Shown piece after piece: positions 9,125-20,201 of a DNA stretch of 64,000 nt (position 1 is its first letter; each line of letters begins with the position of its first letter). The position numbers were made by a program, and so were the translations under genes. The stretch is from assembly GCA_963795435.1 (NCBI GenBank), contig CAWCHV010000007.1:1426001-1490000 (forward strand), given 5' to 3'. The DNA comes from JAFKFI01 sp963795435 (GTDB lineage Bacteria; Pseudomonadota; Alphaproteobacteria; Acetobacterales; Acetobacteraceae). The notes under the pieces were generated by a model. It saw only the letters and a program-made list of their open reading frames with translations. It made no database searches and was not told where the DNA came from.

Positions 9125-10852
9125 ATGGGCACCGCGGACATACGTGCCTGGGCGGCCGGGGCCTTGCCGCGACGTTCGGTCGCGTGTCTGACGGCCGCGG
9201 TCGCGGCTTGCTGGATGGCCGGCAACGAGAAGGCGAACGCATACCCCGATACGGGATATCCATTTCCGGGCTCATCCTTGGCGCCGCTCACGGCGCCGGG
9301 GACGCCGGACGATGTGCAGCATCACATCGCGGGCGGTCCGGCGGTGGAACCCCCAGGTCCGCCTGAGCCGGGCTGGACGATCCTGCCGCGCGTGGACGTC
9401 TCCGAGGCCTTCAACGACAACATATTCCAGACGTCGAGCCACCGGAGCTCGGATTTCATCACCTACATCACGCCTGCCGTGAACATCACCGGGAACCTCC
9501 CGGCGCTGCAGACGCAGATTTTCTACGCTCCGACCGGGGTCATCTACGCCTCCCACGGCAGCCAGGACATGCTGGCCCAGAACTTCAACGGGACAGCCAC
9601 CGTCACCGTCGTCCCCGAAGCGTTCTACATCGATATGCGCGGGTATGCGGCCGTGCAGCCGACCTTCGGCGGCCTGCCGAATGCGAGCGGAGGCTTCGGG
9701 CTGCAGCAGGGCTCGGGGATCGGCCAAGGCACGTCTCCGTTCCTGACACGAAACAACGCCAGCCAGGTCCAGACCTTCAGCATCGCGCCCTACGTGGTGC
9801 ATCGGGTCGGCAGTTTCGGCACCTTCAAGGCCGGCTATTCGTACAGCTATTCCAGCTTCAGCGCGCTCTCGGGCTTCACCGCATTTCCGCTCTCGACGTC
9901 CGACACGAACGGCTCGCTGAATACCCACAATGAGGTTCTCCAGTTCAACTCGGGAGAAGATTTCGGCCGCTTCCGTGAGCTGGTCCTCGCCACCGGCACC
10001 CAGTTCCAAGGGTCGGGGGTCACCAACGGAGCCTACCAGTACATTCTCACCAACCAGCTCGGCTACGCGATCACGGACGAAGTCACCATCTTCGGCGAGC
10101 TCGGCGCGGAGTACATCCATTTCGGCGGCACTCCGACCACCACCATTCAGGATGCCGTCTGGGCGGTCGGAACCCAATGGACGCCGAACCCCGACAGTAT
10201 CGTCACGGTCGGCTACGGGCACAAATACGGCACCGATTCGGTCCTGTTCAACGGCTCCTATGCGCTGACCGCGCGCACCCGCATCTACGGCCAGTACCAG
10301 ACCGGCCTCGGGACCGATCTGACGCAGCTGCAATCCTTTGCCAGCAATACGACCGTCGATGCATTCGGCAACAGCGTCGATCAGACGACGGGGGCTCCGG
10401 TCGGCCTGACCAATGGCGCGCTCCGGGCGACCGGCAACAACAATCTCTATCAGACCAAGACCTTCACCGGCGGCGCCACGTTGAGCCTGGATCGGGACCA
10501 GTTCACTGCCCAGGTGAACTGGCAGGACCGCAGCATCGTCGCGACCACGAATCGCTTTGGCGCATCGTCGTCGAGCGGATTCAGCGGTCTGGTGGGCTGG
10601 CAGCACCAGCTCAACCCGGATACGGTCTCAACCCTCTATTTCAGCTACGGACGCCAGAGCGGCAATCAGTTCTTCGCCGGGCTTGGCAGTGAAGTCGAAG
10701 ACACCTACTCGACGCAGGTCTCGATCCGGCATAGTTTCACTGCGACGTTGAGCGGTATCGCGCAGTACACGTTCACCGACCGCGTCACCAACATTCCCGG
10801 ACTGAGCTTCACTCAGAACGTGTTTCTCCTCGGCCTCAGCAAACAGTTCTGA
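9125..10852 (+). CDS. XrtA-associated outer-membrane beta-barrel protein (TIGR03016)
   Basis: 575 residues. The N terminus has a hydrophobic signal-like stretch (CLTAAVAACWMAG). The body is alternating beta-strand sequence rich in Gly, Ser, Thr and aromatic residues, for example SYSYSSFSALSGF and FGELGAEYIHFGG. It ends in a strand closing with Phe (FLLGLSKQF), as outer-membrane barrel proteins do. It lies 6 bases after the kinase and 9 bases before the ATPase. The family is found only with exosortase A. By position it is the likely outer-membrane partner for polymer secretion, which is inference. Confidence 0.87.
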   Translation: MGTADIRAWAAGALPRRSVACLTAAVAACWMAGNEKANAYPDTGYPFPGSSLAPLTAPGTPDDVQHHIAGGPAVEPPGPPEPGWTILPRVDVSEAFNDNIFQTSSHRSSDFITYITPAVNITGNLPALQTQIFYAPTGVIYASHGSQDMLAQNFNGTATVTVVPEAFYIDMRGYAAVQPTFGGLPNASGGFGLQQGSGIGQGTSPFLTRNNASQVQTFSIAPYVVHRVGSFGTFKAGYSYSYSSFSALSGFTAFPLSTSDTNGSLNTHNEVLQFNSGEDFGRFRELVLATGTQFQGSGVTNGAYQYILTNQLGYAITDEVTIFGELGAEYIHFGGTPTTTIQDAVWAVGTQWTPNPDSIVTVGYGHKYGTDSVLFNGSYALTARTRIYGQYQTGLGTDLTQLQSFASNTTVDAFGNSVDQTTGAPVGLTNGALRATGNNNLYQTKTFTGGATLSLDRDQFTAQVNWQDRSIVATTNRFGASSSSGFSGLVGWQHQLNPDTVSTLYFSYGRQSGNQFFAGLGSEVEDTYSTQVSIRHSFTATLSGIAQYTFTDRVTNIPGLSFTQNVFLLGLSKQF

Positions 10853-10861
10853 GCGGGCGCC

Positions 10862-11860
10862 GTGTACGCCGAGTTTTACAAGCTCTCGGGGATGCCGTTT
10901 CAGCTCACGCCCGACAACCGCTTCTTCTTCGACAGCAGCGCCCACAGCCGAGCGATCGCGCACCTGGTGTACGGGCTTTCGCAGCAGGAAGGGTTCATCA
11001 TCATCACCGGCGAGGTCGGCGCGGGAAAGACCACGCTCGTCGAACAGCTCTGGTCGCGCCTTGACCGGCAGACCTACATCATCGCCCGGATCGTCACGAC
11101 GCAGGTCTCCGGTGACGACCTGCTGCGGCTCGCCGCCTCGAGCTTCGGCCTCCAGGAGGAGAAGGCGGACAAATCCACCCTCCTCCGCGGACTGGAGACG
11201 GTCTTCCGGGAGCATCGGGCGGTGGGGCGGCGTTGCCTGCTTGTCGTGGACGAAGTGCAGAACCTGTCTTTCGCCGCGCTCGAGGAACTACGGATGCTGT
11301 CCAACATCACCGTCGATGGCCGCGCCTCGCTGCAGACGATCCTGCTCGGCCAGCCGCAATTCCGCCGCATCCTTGCCAGCCCCGACCTCGACCAGCTGCG
11401 CCAGCGCGTGCTGGCGGCCTATCATCTCGGTCCGCTCAGCGAGGAGGAGACGCGCAACTACATCCTCCACCGGCTGCGCACAGTGGGCTGGAGCGGCAAC
11501 CCATATTTCGAGGACGGGGCGTTCAGCGCCGTGTTCCGGCACACCGACGGGCTCCCGCGCCGGATCAACACGCTTTCCTCGCGCGTACTGTTGTATGGGG
11601 CGCTGGAAGGCACGTCGTTGATCACCGCCAAGATCGTCGACGACACCGCCAGCGACCTCCAGCGCGACCTCGGCACGGTGACGGACACAACCGGCGCCGT
11701 GCCGACGGCAACGACGGAGATTGACACGGCGCAGGTGCTCTTGCCGCGCATCCAGGCGCTCGAGGCCGGGGTCGCGCGCCAGGAGCGCATCTTCCGGCGC
11801 CTGCTCGACCTCCTCAGTTCGTATCTCGATCCGCAACGGCCGAACAACGTCCAGCGATGA
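10862..11860 (+). CDS. XrtA-associated AAA ATPase (ExeA/GspA-like, TIGR03015)
   Basis: 332 residues. It opens with the family motif MYAEFYKLSGMPFQLTPDNR, then Walker A GEVGAGKTTLVEQL and Walker B CLLVVDEVQNLS, and a sensor region LLGQPQFRRIL. It resembles the ExeA ATPase of type II secretion, which helps install envelope machinery, but its function in exosortase loci is unproven. The last ~60 residues are a predicted coiled coil (ALEAGVARQERIFRRLLDLL). It starts at GTG 10862 and its last four bases overlap the deacetylase start (ATGA). Confidence 0.9.
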   Translation: MYAEFYKLSGMPFQLTPDNRFFFDSSAHSRAIAHLVYGLSQQEGFIIITGEVGAGKTTLVEQLWSRLDRQTYIIARIVTTQVSGDDLLRLAASSFGLQEEKADKSTLLRGLETVFREHRAVGRRCLLVVDEVQNLSFAALEELRMLSNITVDGRASLQTILLGQPQFRRILASPDLDQLRQRVLAAYHLGPLSEEETRNYILHRLRTVGWSGNPYFEDGAFSAVFRHTDGLPRRINTLSSRVLLYGALEGTSLITAKIVDDTASDLQRDLGTVTDTTGAVPTATTEIDTAQVLLPRIQALEAGVARQERIFRRLLDLLSSYLDPQRPNNVQR

Positions 11861-12762
11861 ACACGCACGCACCCCACGCCATCCGCAATGCCATGACCGT
11901 GGACGTCGAGGATTATTTCCAGGTCCAGGCCTTCGCCGGCAGCATTTCCCGAGCCGAGTGGGAGCGCTTCCCCCGCCGCGTGGAGGCCAACACCGACCGT
12001 ATCCTCGCGCAGTTCGACCGGGCCGGCGTGACCGCGACCTTTTTCACGCTGGGCTGGATCGCCGAGCGCCACCCCGGTCTGATCCGCCGGATCGTCGCGG
12101 CGGGGCACGAGCTGGCCAGCCACGGCTACGATCACACCCGCGCGGACGCGCAGAGCGAGGCGGATTTCCGCGCCGATGTGCGCCGCGCCAAGCGCATCCT
12201 CGAGGACACCGCGGGATGCGAGGTCATCGGCTACCGGGCCGCTACCTTCTCGATCGGCCGGCGCAATTCGTGGGCTTTCGCCGCACTGGCGAGCGAGGGT
12301 TATCGCTACAGCTCGAGCATCTACCCGGTGAAGCACGATCTCTATGGTATGCCCGACGCACCGCGCTTCCCGTTCCAGCCCGAGGCCGGATCGCTGTGGG
12401 AGTTTCCCATGACCACCACGCGGCTGCTCGACCGCAACCTGCCGTGCTCGGGGGGCGGCTATTTCCGCCTGCTGCCGTATCCGCTGTTCCGGCTTGGTCT
12501 CGGCCGGATGAACCGCCGTGAGCACCAGCCCGGCATCTTCTATACCCACCCCTGGGAGATCGACCCGGACCAGCCGCGGGTCGTCGAATGCGGACGCATG
12601 TCCCGCTTCCGGCACTACGTGAACCTGTCGCGGACCGCGCCCCGGCTCGAGCGGCTGCTGCGCGATTTCGCCTGGGACCGGATGGACCGGGTCTACGCGG
12701 AGAGGCTGGCGAGCAGCCCGCAGGCGGCCGGACCGCTTGAGAGCGTCGCCCCGACCCCGTAA
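11857..12762 (+). CDS. XrtA-associated polysaccharide deacetylase (DUF3473, TIGR03006)
   Basis: 301 residues with a NodB-type carbohydrate esterase 4 fold. Motifs are MTVDVEDYFQVQAF (metal/catalytic Asp) and HELASHGYDHTRADA (metal-binding His pair); the family C-terminal DUF3473 follows (GIFYTHPWEIDPDQP). It probably removes N-acetyl groups from the exopolysaccharide or its lipid-linked precursor. There is no signal peptide, so action in the cytoplasm or at the inner membrane is possible. It overlaps the ATPase by four bases. Confidence 0.92.
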   Translation: MNTHAPHAIRNAMTVDVEDYFQVQAFAGSISRAEWERFPRRVEANTDRILAQFDRAGVTATFFTLGWIAERHPGLIRRIVAAGHELASHGYDHTRADAQSEADFRADVRRAKRILEDTAGCEVIGYRAATFSIGRRNSWAFAALASEGYRYSSSIYPVKHDLYGMPDAPRFPFQPEAGSLWEFPMTTTRLLDRNLPCSGGGYFRLLPYPLFRLGLGRMNRREHQPGIFYTHPWEIDPDQPRVVECGRMSRFRHYVNLSRTAPRLERLLRDFAWDRMDRVYAERLASSPQAAGPLESVAPTP

Positions 12763-12853
12763 GAGAGATCTGGAATACCCACATCATGGCCGAGTATCGC
12801 GTCATCGAACCAGCCGAAAGCCGCCGCCCGACGGCGCGCCCGGAGGCCACGCG

Positions 12854-13930
12854 GTGATTCGGATCGAGGACGGATGGGGCGACGCGGCCGCATGGGACAC
12901 GTTCGTCCTGGCGCATCCGCAGTCCCGGTACTGCCAGTTGTTCGGATACGGCCGGGTGGTGGGGTGCTACGGCTACAAGCCTCGGTATCTCGCGTTCCTG
13001 CGGAATCGGGATCTGGTCGGCGTCCTGCCGACGGCCGAGGTTTCCAGCGTTCTCTACAGGCGGCGCCTCGTCAGTCAGCCATTCTCCGAATACGGGGGAA
13101 TGCTACTCTGTCCTGACTTGGCGGAAGACGAGAATAAGGCGGCACTGGGTGCGCTGCGCGACTATCTGCGCCACCGAAGCCGCGCGTCCTCGCTCGAACT
13201 CCACGGCAATCACGGAATGAGCCTGGCGCCGCAGAGCCCGTCGATGCGCGCCGAGGCGGTCGGGCATATCGCATACATGGAGCTGACCTCGAATACCGAT
13301 GCGCTATGGCGCGACGTGGTCCGCTACTCGGTGCGAAAGGCGGTCAAACAGGCGCTGAACTATGGAGTCACCGTCTCGTTCGGCTGCGACCGGGCCGTCC
13401 TGGAACGCGAGTTTTTTCCGCTCTATCTCAAGTCGATGAAGCGGCTTGGCGTGCCGCCGCACAAATTCGCCTACTACTCGCGGTCGTTGCAGGAATTCGG
13501 CCCCGACATGATGCTGGCGATGGCTCGCGCGGCCGATGGGACGCCGATCGCCGGCCTGCTCGGGTTCTCCTGCGGCGGGCGGGTCAACATCATCAACACG
13601 GTGTCGGACCCGGACCATTGGAACCTCAAGGCCAACGACCTGCTGCACTGGGAGGCCATCAAGCGCACCGCGGAAGCAGGCCAACGCTTCTTCGATTTCG
13701 GCAGTGTTCGCTACGAGGGTCAGTCCACATACAAAAAGAAGTGGGGGACGGTCCTCGCGGATCACCACAATTATCTCATGGCCTCGACCAAGCAGCATGG
13801 AGGCCGGCAGGTCGTCATCAACTCGTCGTCCAATTCGATGAAGAGGATGAGCCGGCTCTGGTCAGCCTACATGCCCGATCGCATCGGCCAGCGCATTGGC
13901 CCGATGATCCGTGGGCAGTTGGCCCGTTGA
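12854..13930 (+). CDS. XrtA-associated FemAB-like protein (GNAT fold, TIGR03019)
   Basis: 358 residues. The N-terminal half matches the family (WDTFVLAHPQSRYCQLFGYG) and the C-terminal half has the GNAT/FemAB core (NDLLHWEAIKRTAEAGQRFF, DFGSVRYEGQSTYKKKWG). FemAB proteins transfer amino acids or acyl groups; the substrate in exosortase loci is unknown. I chose GTG 12854 because GGAGG lies 8 bases upstream and the first residues (MIRIEDGWGDAAAWD) fit the family. Upstream in-frame codons lie in sequence overlapping the deacetylase end. A 23-codon frame (12786-12857) ends on the overlapping GTGA and may couple translation. Confidence 0.87.
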   Translation: MIRIEDGWGDAAAWDTFVLAHPQSRYCQLFGYGRVVGCYGYKPRYLAFLRNRDLVGVLPTAEVSSVLYRRRLVSQPFSEYGGMLLCPDLAEDENKAALGALRDYLRHRSRASSLELHGNHGMSLAPQSPSMRAEAVGHIAYMELTSNTDALWRDVVRYSVRKAVKQALNYGVTVSFGCDRAVLEREFFPLYLKSMKRLGVPPHKFAYYSRSLQEFGPDMMLAMARAADGTPIAGLLGFSCGGRVNIINTVSDPDHWNLKANDLLHWEAIKRTAEAGQRFFDFGSVRYEGQSTYKKKWGTVLADHHNYLMASTKQHGGRQVVINSSSNSMKRMSRLWSAYMPDRIGQRIGPMIRGQLAR

Positions 13931-13990
13931 GCCCGGCCCGCCGACAGAGCACGGCCGGCCCGGCTGACCCGTATCTTCGCGGCGGGCGCG

Positions 13991-15237
<1,247 letters not shown>

Positions 15238-15241
<4 letters not shown>

Positions 15242-16773
15242 CCGTCAGCACGATACCCGCGACCACCATGCCGCGCGCGCTCAAGGGCACGAGCGTCGCC
15301 CTGGCCCTCGGGCTTGCGGTGCTGGCCCTCCTATTCCAGGAGGAGATCGGCGCCGCGATCCGCGTCTGGCTCAATTCGACCGCCTACAACCACTGTTTCC
15401 TGGTCCTGCCGATCGCGCTCTACCTGATCTGGGACCGCCGAACGACGCTGATCGGTGTTCCGATCCAACCGGTGCCCTGGTTGGGCATTGTCGCGCTACC
15501 CGTGGGCGCCGCGTGGCTGATCGCCGACCAGCTCGGGATCATGGAGGGACGTCAGCTCATGCTGATGTGCCTGGTCGAGCTCTTGTTCCTGGCCGTTCTC
15601 GGCTGGCGCATGTTCGGCAAGCTGGCGGCGCCGTTGCTCTACTTGTTCTTCCTGGTGCCGTTCGGCGCCTTTGTCGTGCCCTGGTTGCAGAGTTTCACGA
15701 CGAGATTCATCGACTTTGGTCTGAGCCTGACCTCGCTGCCGTATTTCATCGACAACTACGTCATTGAGATCCCGGAGGGCACCTTCTACGTCGCGGAAGC
15801 CTGTGCCGGCCTGCGGTTCCTCATCGCCTCGGTGGCCTTCGGCGTGCTTTACGCCGTGCTGATCTATCGGAGCTGGCCGCGTCGTGCGATCTTCGTCGCG
15901 GTCTCGATCGTCGTCCCGGTCATCGCCAACGGCTTCCGGGCGCTCGGCATCGTCTGGCTCGGACACCTGCTGGGCAGCGCGCAAGCCGCCGCCGCCGATC
16001 ATATCGTCTATGGCTGGATCTTCTTCTCGATCGTGATCCTGCTCCTCGTGGTCCTCGGACTGCCGTTTCGCCAAGACACGCTGCCGGAGCCCTCGGCACC
16101 CCGGACCGCTCCCTGGCAGCCGGTTCCGTTCGCCCTTTCCCTCCGGGCGGCGGGATCGTTGGCGCTGTTCGCCGTGGTCGGACCCCTGGCCGCCGGGCTG
16201 CTGAGCCGCGCCGCGGCCAGCGAGCGCGTCTCGGTACCCGCGATCAGCATCGCCGGCTGTCACCCCGGAGGAGCGGCGGACGCGGCCGCGCCGGCGCCCG
16301 CCGGCGGAGCGTTGTTGCGATTCTCATGCGATGGCGGGGCAATCCTGCTGCGCGTGGCGGTATTTCCGCCGCGCACCGGGCCGAGCGAGATCCTGGCCGC
16401 GCAACGCGAGATGACCGGGCAGGTCAATGGCGCGGAGCTCGAGGTGTCCGCGCTCCGCGCGCCCGGCACGGATGTGCCGTGGCGGCTGATCGAAGCGCAC
16501 GAGCCGCCTCCCGAGGCGGCGGTCTCGGCCCTCTGGATCGATGGCCGACCGACCGATGGCGGGCTGAGAATGCGCCTGCGGCAGGCGAGGACGAGCCTGT
16601 CGGGCGGCGCCACGGCCCCGGTGACCGTGGTGGCGCGGCTGGATTTCAGCGTGGCCAAGCCCGGCCTCGATCGCGAGTGGCCGTCCGACCGGCTCCGATC
16701 CTTCATCGCCGACCGCCCCGGCCTGTCCGACGAGATCGCCGGGCTCGCGGCGGAAGCCGTCAGGCGGCCCTGA
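15238..16773 (+). CDS. xrtA: Exosortase A with C-terminal EpsI-like domain
   Basis: 511-residue polytopic inner-membrane transpeptidase. Exosortases cut PEP-CTERM tails from exported proteins and join them to an envelope molecule. The catalytic triad is present: Cys189 in VAEACAGLRFL, Arg234 in NGFRALG and His255 in ADHIVYGW. About eight hydrophobic segments fill residues 15-290. From about residue 300 a further helix (LALFAVVGPLAAGLL) leads into a periplasmic domain like EpsI (DUF3485), common as a fusion or neighbour of XrtA. The gene overlaps the glycosyltransferase by four bases and ends head-on against the next minus-strand gene (overlap 16760-16773). No intact PEP-CTERM substrate lies in the window; a decayed one is at 57426-57619. 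Confidence 0.93.
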
Positions 16774-17896
16774 CGGCGTCTCCCAGGATCCGGGCGAACT
16801 CGGACGTCATCCGCTCGATCGTGAAGCGGCTCTCCACATCGATGCGGTTGCACGCGCCGAGATGCCGGCGAAGCCCGGCATCCGAGTGCAGGTCGCGCAG
16901 CGCGGCGGCCAGCGCTTCCGGCTCGTCGCGCGGCACGACGAAGCGGCGGTTCTCGGGATGAACCATCGTCGCGATGTCGCCGACGTCGGTGCCCAGGACA
17001 GGGAGCCTCGCGCACATGGCTTCCAGCACCGCATAAGGCATCTGCTCGGTGTCCGAGGTGATCGCGAACACGTCGAATGCGCCCATGATCAGCTCAGGCG
17101 CCCGCACATGGCCCGTGAATGTCACGCGGTCGCCGAGGCCGAGCTCGCCCGCCAACGCGCGCAACGGAGCACCCTCCGGCCCGTCCCCGCAAATCACCAG
17201 CCGGGCCGTCCCGTCGAGCTGCGCGAATGCGCGCAGCAGCCGGCCGAGATTCTTCTCCGCCCGCAGCGGCGCGAAGGCGCCGATGACGCACGCGGCGCCC
17301 GAGCGGTCGAAGAAGGCCTTGGGATCGGGCGCCACATCGAACCGATGCGGGTCGATCCCATTGGGAATGTATGTCACCCGGCTCGGTGGCAGCCGCCATT
17401 CGTGGGTCGCGAGCGCGGCCAGCGTGCGAGATGGGACCACGACGGCGGAACGGCGCAGCACGATGCGGCGCGTGAGCACCCTTCGCCTGAACTGCCGGTC
17501 AGCCTCGTCCCGCTGGAACCCGTCCTCGAAATGCACGTGCGGCAACCCGAAATAGATCCGGTTGACGATAGCCCACTCCACGGAGCCCCAGTTGTAGGTG
17601 ACGAGCGCGTCCGGCCCGATCGTGCGGATCGCCCTCGCATAGGCAATCAGCGCACGCGGACCCGACGAGCGCTCCACCTCCAGCATCCGCGCATCAAGCG
17701 ATCCTGGCAGCAGGCCCCGCGCCATGTCGCGGCCGTCCAGGCTGACGATCACGTGGCGGTATGCTTGATCCAGCCGCGCCGCGATGGTGGCGAAGCGCGT
17801 CTGCTGCCCCCCGACGGCAAAGCTCGGGAATACGTGCAGGAGCGTTTTCGGCGCCAATCGTCTCGTCCCTTCGGTCGGCTTCTCGCGGCCCGACAT
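16760..17896 (-). CDS. XrtA-system glycosyltransferase (GT4-like, TIGR03088)
   Basis: 378 residues from ATG 17896, where the family sequence begins (LLHVFPSFAVGGQQTRFATI). The open frame extends upstream, but that extension has no family character. GT-B motifs are VTYIPNGIDPHRFD, AFAPLRAEKNLGRLLRAFAQ, LVICGDGPEGAPLRALA and EQMPYAVLEAMCARLPVLGT. It is transcribed against the exosortase, overlapping its 3' end by 14 bases, and is divergent from the acetyltransferase at 17932 with a 35-base gap. Likely role: another sugar addition to the repeat unit. Confidence 0.9.
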   Translation of the reverse strand: MSGREKPTEGTRRLAPKTLLHVFPSFAVGGQQTRFATIAARLDQAYRHVIVSLDGRDMARGLLPGSLDARMLEVERSSGPRALIAYARAIRTIGPDALVTYNWGSVEWAIVNRIYFGLPHVHFEDGFQRDEADRQFRRRVLTRRIVLRRSAVVVPSRTLAALATHEWRLPPSRVTYIPNGIDPHRFDVAPDPKAFFDRSGAACVIGAFAPLRAEKNLGRLLRAFAQLDGTARLVICGDGPEGAPLRALAGELGLGDRVTFTGHVRAPELIMGAFDVFAITSDTEQMPYAVLEAMCARLPVLGTDVGDIATMVHPENRRFVVPRDEPEALAAALRDLHSDAGLRRHLGACNRIDVESRFTIERMTSEFARILGDAVRAA

Positions 17897-17931
17897 ACAC
17901 GGCCTTCCGGGCCGGTGGACAGGGCCGTCGC

Positions 17932-18969
17932 ATGATAGAGGCCAAGCTCGCCCCGGTCGCCGATTTCGCGACGCTCGGCGGAACGTGGCGGACGTTCGAG
18001 ACGCGCGCGGATTGTTCGTTTTTCCAGAGCTGGACGTGGATGGGGTGCCTGGCGGAGCGCCGCTTCGATCGCCCGGCCCTCCTGGAGGTGCGGCAGGACG
18101 GCGAGGTGGCGGCACTCGCGCTGTTCAACCGACACGGCCGCGCCTTGTTCCTGGGCGAGACCGGCATCCCGGCGTGGGACGCCATCTTCATCGAGCATAA
18201 CGGCGTCCTGATCGCCCGCGACAGAAATGAAGCTGCGTTGATCCCGGCCGGCCTGCGCGCCGCCGCGAGGCGACGCCTCGTGCTCGGCGGGGTGGACGAG
18301 GCGCATCTGCTGGCCGCGCGCGCCTTGCCGGGGTCGGTGCGCATACGGCAGAGCAGGCCGGCTCCCCAGGTCGACTACGCCGCCCTTGCCGCCGGTCCGT
18401 ACTCCGCCAGCCTCAGCGCCAACACCCGCTATCAGATCCGCCGCTCCGACCGGCGCTACGCGGCAGACGGGGAATTGCGGATCGAGCGGGCGAGCACGGT
18501 TGCCGAGGCGCATGAGTTCCTTGCCGCCTTGGCAGCGCTGCATCAGCGATACTGGCAGGGCCGCGGCCGTCCCGGCGCGTTTGCCGGCGCCGATTTCACC
18601 CGCTTCCATCATGCGCTGATCGAGCGCGCGATGCCGGCCAGGGAGGTCGACCTGCTGCGCGTCTCCGCCGGCCATTCGGTGATCGGCTTTCTGTACAACT
18701 TCCTCCGTCGCGGTCACGTCTACGCCTACCAGAGCGGCTTCGATTACCCGGGCGCCGATCCGCACCGGAAGCCAGGGCTCACCAGTCACCGGCTGGCGAT
18801 CGAGCTCTACCGGTCGGAGGGCATGGCGCGGTATGATTTCCTGGGCGGCGGAGACCGTTACAAAACGAGCCTCGCCAATGCCTCCACGACGCTGCACTGG
18901 CTCGAATACCTACCGCGCTACTCCGTGGGATGGCTGGCGGCCGGCGCACGGCGGCTGCTGCGCCGCTAA
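17932..18969 (+). CDS. GNAT-fold protein (BioF2/FemAB-like acetyltransferase) of the polysaccharide locus
   Basis: 345 residues from ATG 17932 (MIEAKLAPVADFATL). The family features are SFFQSWTWMGCLAERR near the N terminus and the GNAT core HRLAIELYRSEGMARYDFLG then GGDRYKTSLAN. The domain (Acetyltransf_6) is common in exopolysaccharide clusters and probably acylates a sugar or peptide precursor; the substrate is unknown. The gene stands alone on the plus strand between two minus-strand glycosyltransferase genes. It shares the fold, not close sequence, with the proteins at 12854 and 20202. Confidence 0.8.
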   Translation: MIEAKLAPVADFATLGGTWRTFETRADCSFFQSWTWMGCLAERRFDRPALLEVRQDGEVAALALFNRHGRALFLGETGIPAWDAIFIEHNGVLIARDRNEAALIPAGLRAAARRRLVLGGVDEAHLLAARALPGSVRIRQSRPAPQVDYAALAAGPYSASLSANTRYQIRRSDRRYAADGELRIERASTVAEAHEFLAALAALHQRYWQGRGRPGAFAGADFTRFHHALIERAMPAREVDLLRVSAGHSVIGFLYNFLRRGHVYAYQSGFDYPGADPHRKPGLTSHRLAIELYRSEGMARYDFLGGGDRYKTSLANASTTLHWLEYLPRYSVGWLAAGARRLLRR

Positions 18970-19030
18970 CAGGCTGTCGGCAAGGCCTTAAGGGCGCTGC
19001 CGGCCCCGTGCTCCTCGACGACGTTGCCGG

Positions 19031-20185
19031 TCAATTCGCCGCCGCCGGTCCATCCGCCCGGTCGGCCCGCGCCATCGCGACTATCCGCTCGGCGTTGCGC
19101 TCCCAGGTGTAGTCGCGTCGCGTGATTTCCGCGCGGGCTGCCTCGCCCAACCTCTGTCGCAAGCCGGGATCGGCGACGAGGCGCTGGATCGCCCGCCAGA
19201 CCGATCCGCCCTCTGCGGGATCGAACAGCAGCGCGGTCTCGCCGTGCGTCAGGACCTCGCGGATGTTAGGCTGGTCGGGCGCGACGATCGCGCGTCCGGC
19301 GGCCATGTATTCGAATACCTTCAGCGGCGAGGCGTAAGCGACCACCTTCGGCTGCAAGGCGATGTCGAACCCCGCGACCAGCTCCGGAACGGCCTCGCGC
19401 GCGGCGAGCCCGCTGAACGACACGCGATCACCGAGGGCCAGGGTGGCCGTCAGGCTTTCGAGTTCCGGCCGCGCCGGGCCGTCGCCCACCACGACCAGGC
19501 GCAACGCCGGGCTCGCATCGTCCGCCGCCATCGCGCTGATCACCGCGTCAAGCCCGTGCCATGAGCGCACGAAGCCCACGAACCCGAGGACCAGCGGCGT
19601 GTCACCCGCTGGCCGTCCCGGCAGCGATGCGAACCGCCTCGGGTCGATGCCGTTCGGGATCACCGCGACGCGGCGCGGCTCGACGCCTTCGGCCGCCACC
19701 ATGCGCCCGAGCACGTCCGTGACCGCCAGGACCCGCGTCGCCGAGCGCCAGACCCACCGCTCCAGCGCGCGCGCCAGCCGCTTCAACCGCAATCCGCTGT
19801 AGCGCGCCCGCTCCTCGGCGATGGGCGCGTTGACCTCCAGATAGAGCGGGATGCGCCGCCGTCGCGACAGCAGCGCGCCCGCCAGGTAGTAGAGATTGTA
19901 TCGCTCGTAGATCAGGTCCGGCTGGAACTCCCGGCAGGCGTGCCGCAGACGCCGGTAGGCCGGACCATTATAGGCGAGCTCCGCCGCCTCGTGCAGCGCG
20001 GCGGGCAGCAGCGCCCGGAGCCGCGCGACGATGCGGCTCTCACCGCCGAAATCGCCGGGATCATAAAATCCCGGCCCGACCACCCGCACCTCGTGCCCGG
20101 CCTGGCGGAACGCGGCGATCAGTTCCTCCACATGCACGCTCTGCCCGTCGCGCGACTGGATCCGGTGACTGTACAGAATGCGCAT
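19031..20185 (-). CDS. XrtA-system glycosyltransferase (GT4-like, TIGR04063)
   Basis: 384 residues. The family start is MRILYSHRIQSRDGQSVHVE. GT-B motifs are AVIPNGIDPRRFASLP, LVLGFVGFVRSWHGLDAVI, LRLVVVGDGPARPELES and the donor-binding region ASPLKVFEYMAAGRAIVAPD. It is the last gene of a minus-strand set: epimerase, YdcF, GNAT, then this gene, 16 bases after the GNAT stop. It should transfer a sugar in repeat-unit assembly. Confidence 0.9.
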   Translation of the reverse strand: MRILYSHRIQSRDGQSVHVEELIAAFRQAGHEVRVVGPGFYDPGDFGGESRIVARLRALLPAALHEAAELAYNGPAYRRLRHACREFQPDLIYERYNLYYLAGALLSRRRRIPLYLEVNAPIAEERARYSGLRLKRLARALERWVWRSATRVLAVTDVLGRMVAAEGVEPRRVAVIPNGIDPRRFASLPGRPAGDTPLVLGFVGFVRSWHGLDAVISAMAADDASPALRLVVVGDGPARPELESLTATLALGDRVSFSGLAAREAVPELVAGFDIALQPKVVAYASPLKVFEYMAAGRAIVAPDQPNIREVLTHGETALLFDPAEGGSVWRAIQRLVADPGLRQRLGEAARAEITRRDYTWERNAERIVAMARADRADGPAAAN

Positions 20186-20201
20186 CAGGTCCCCGAACCG
20201 A

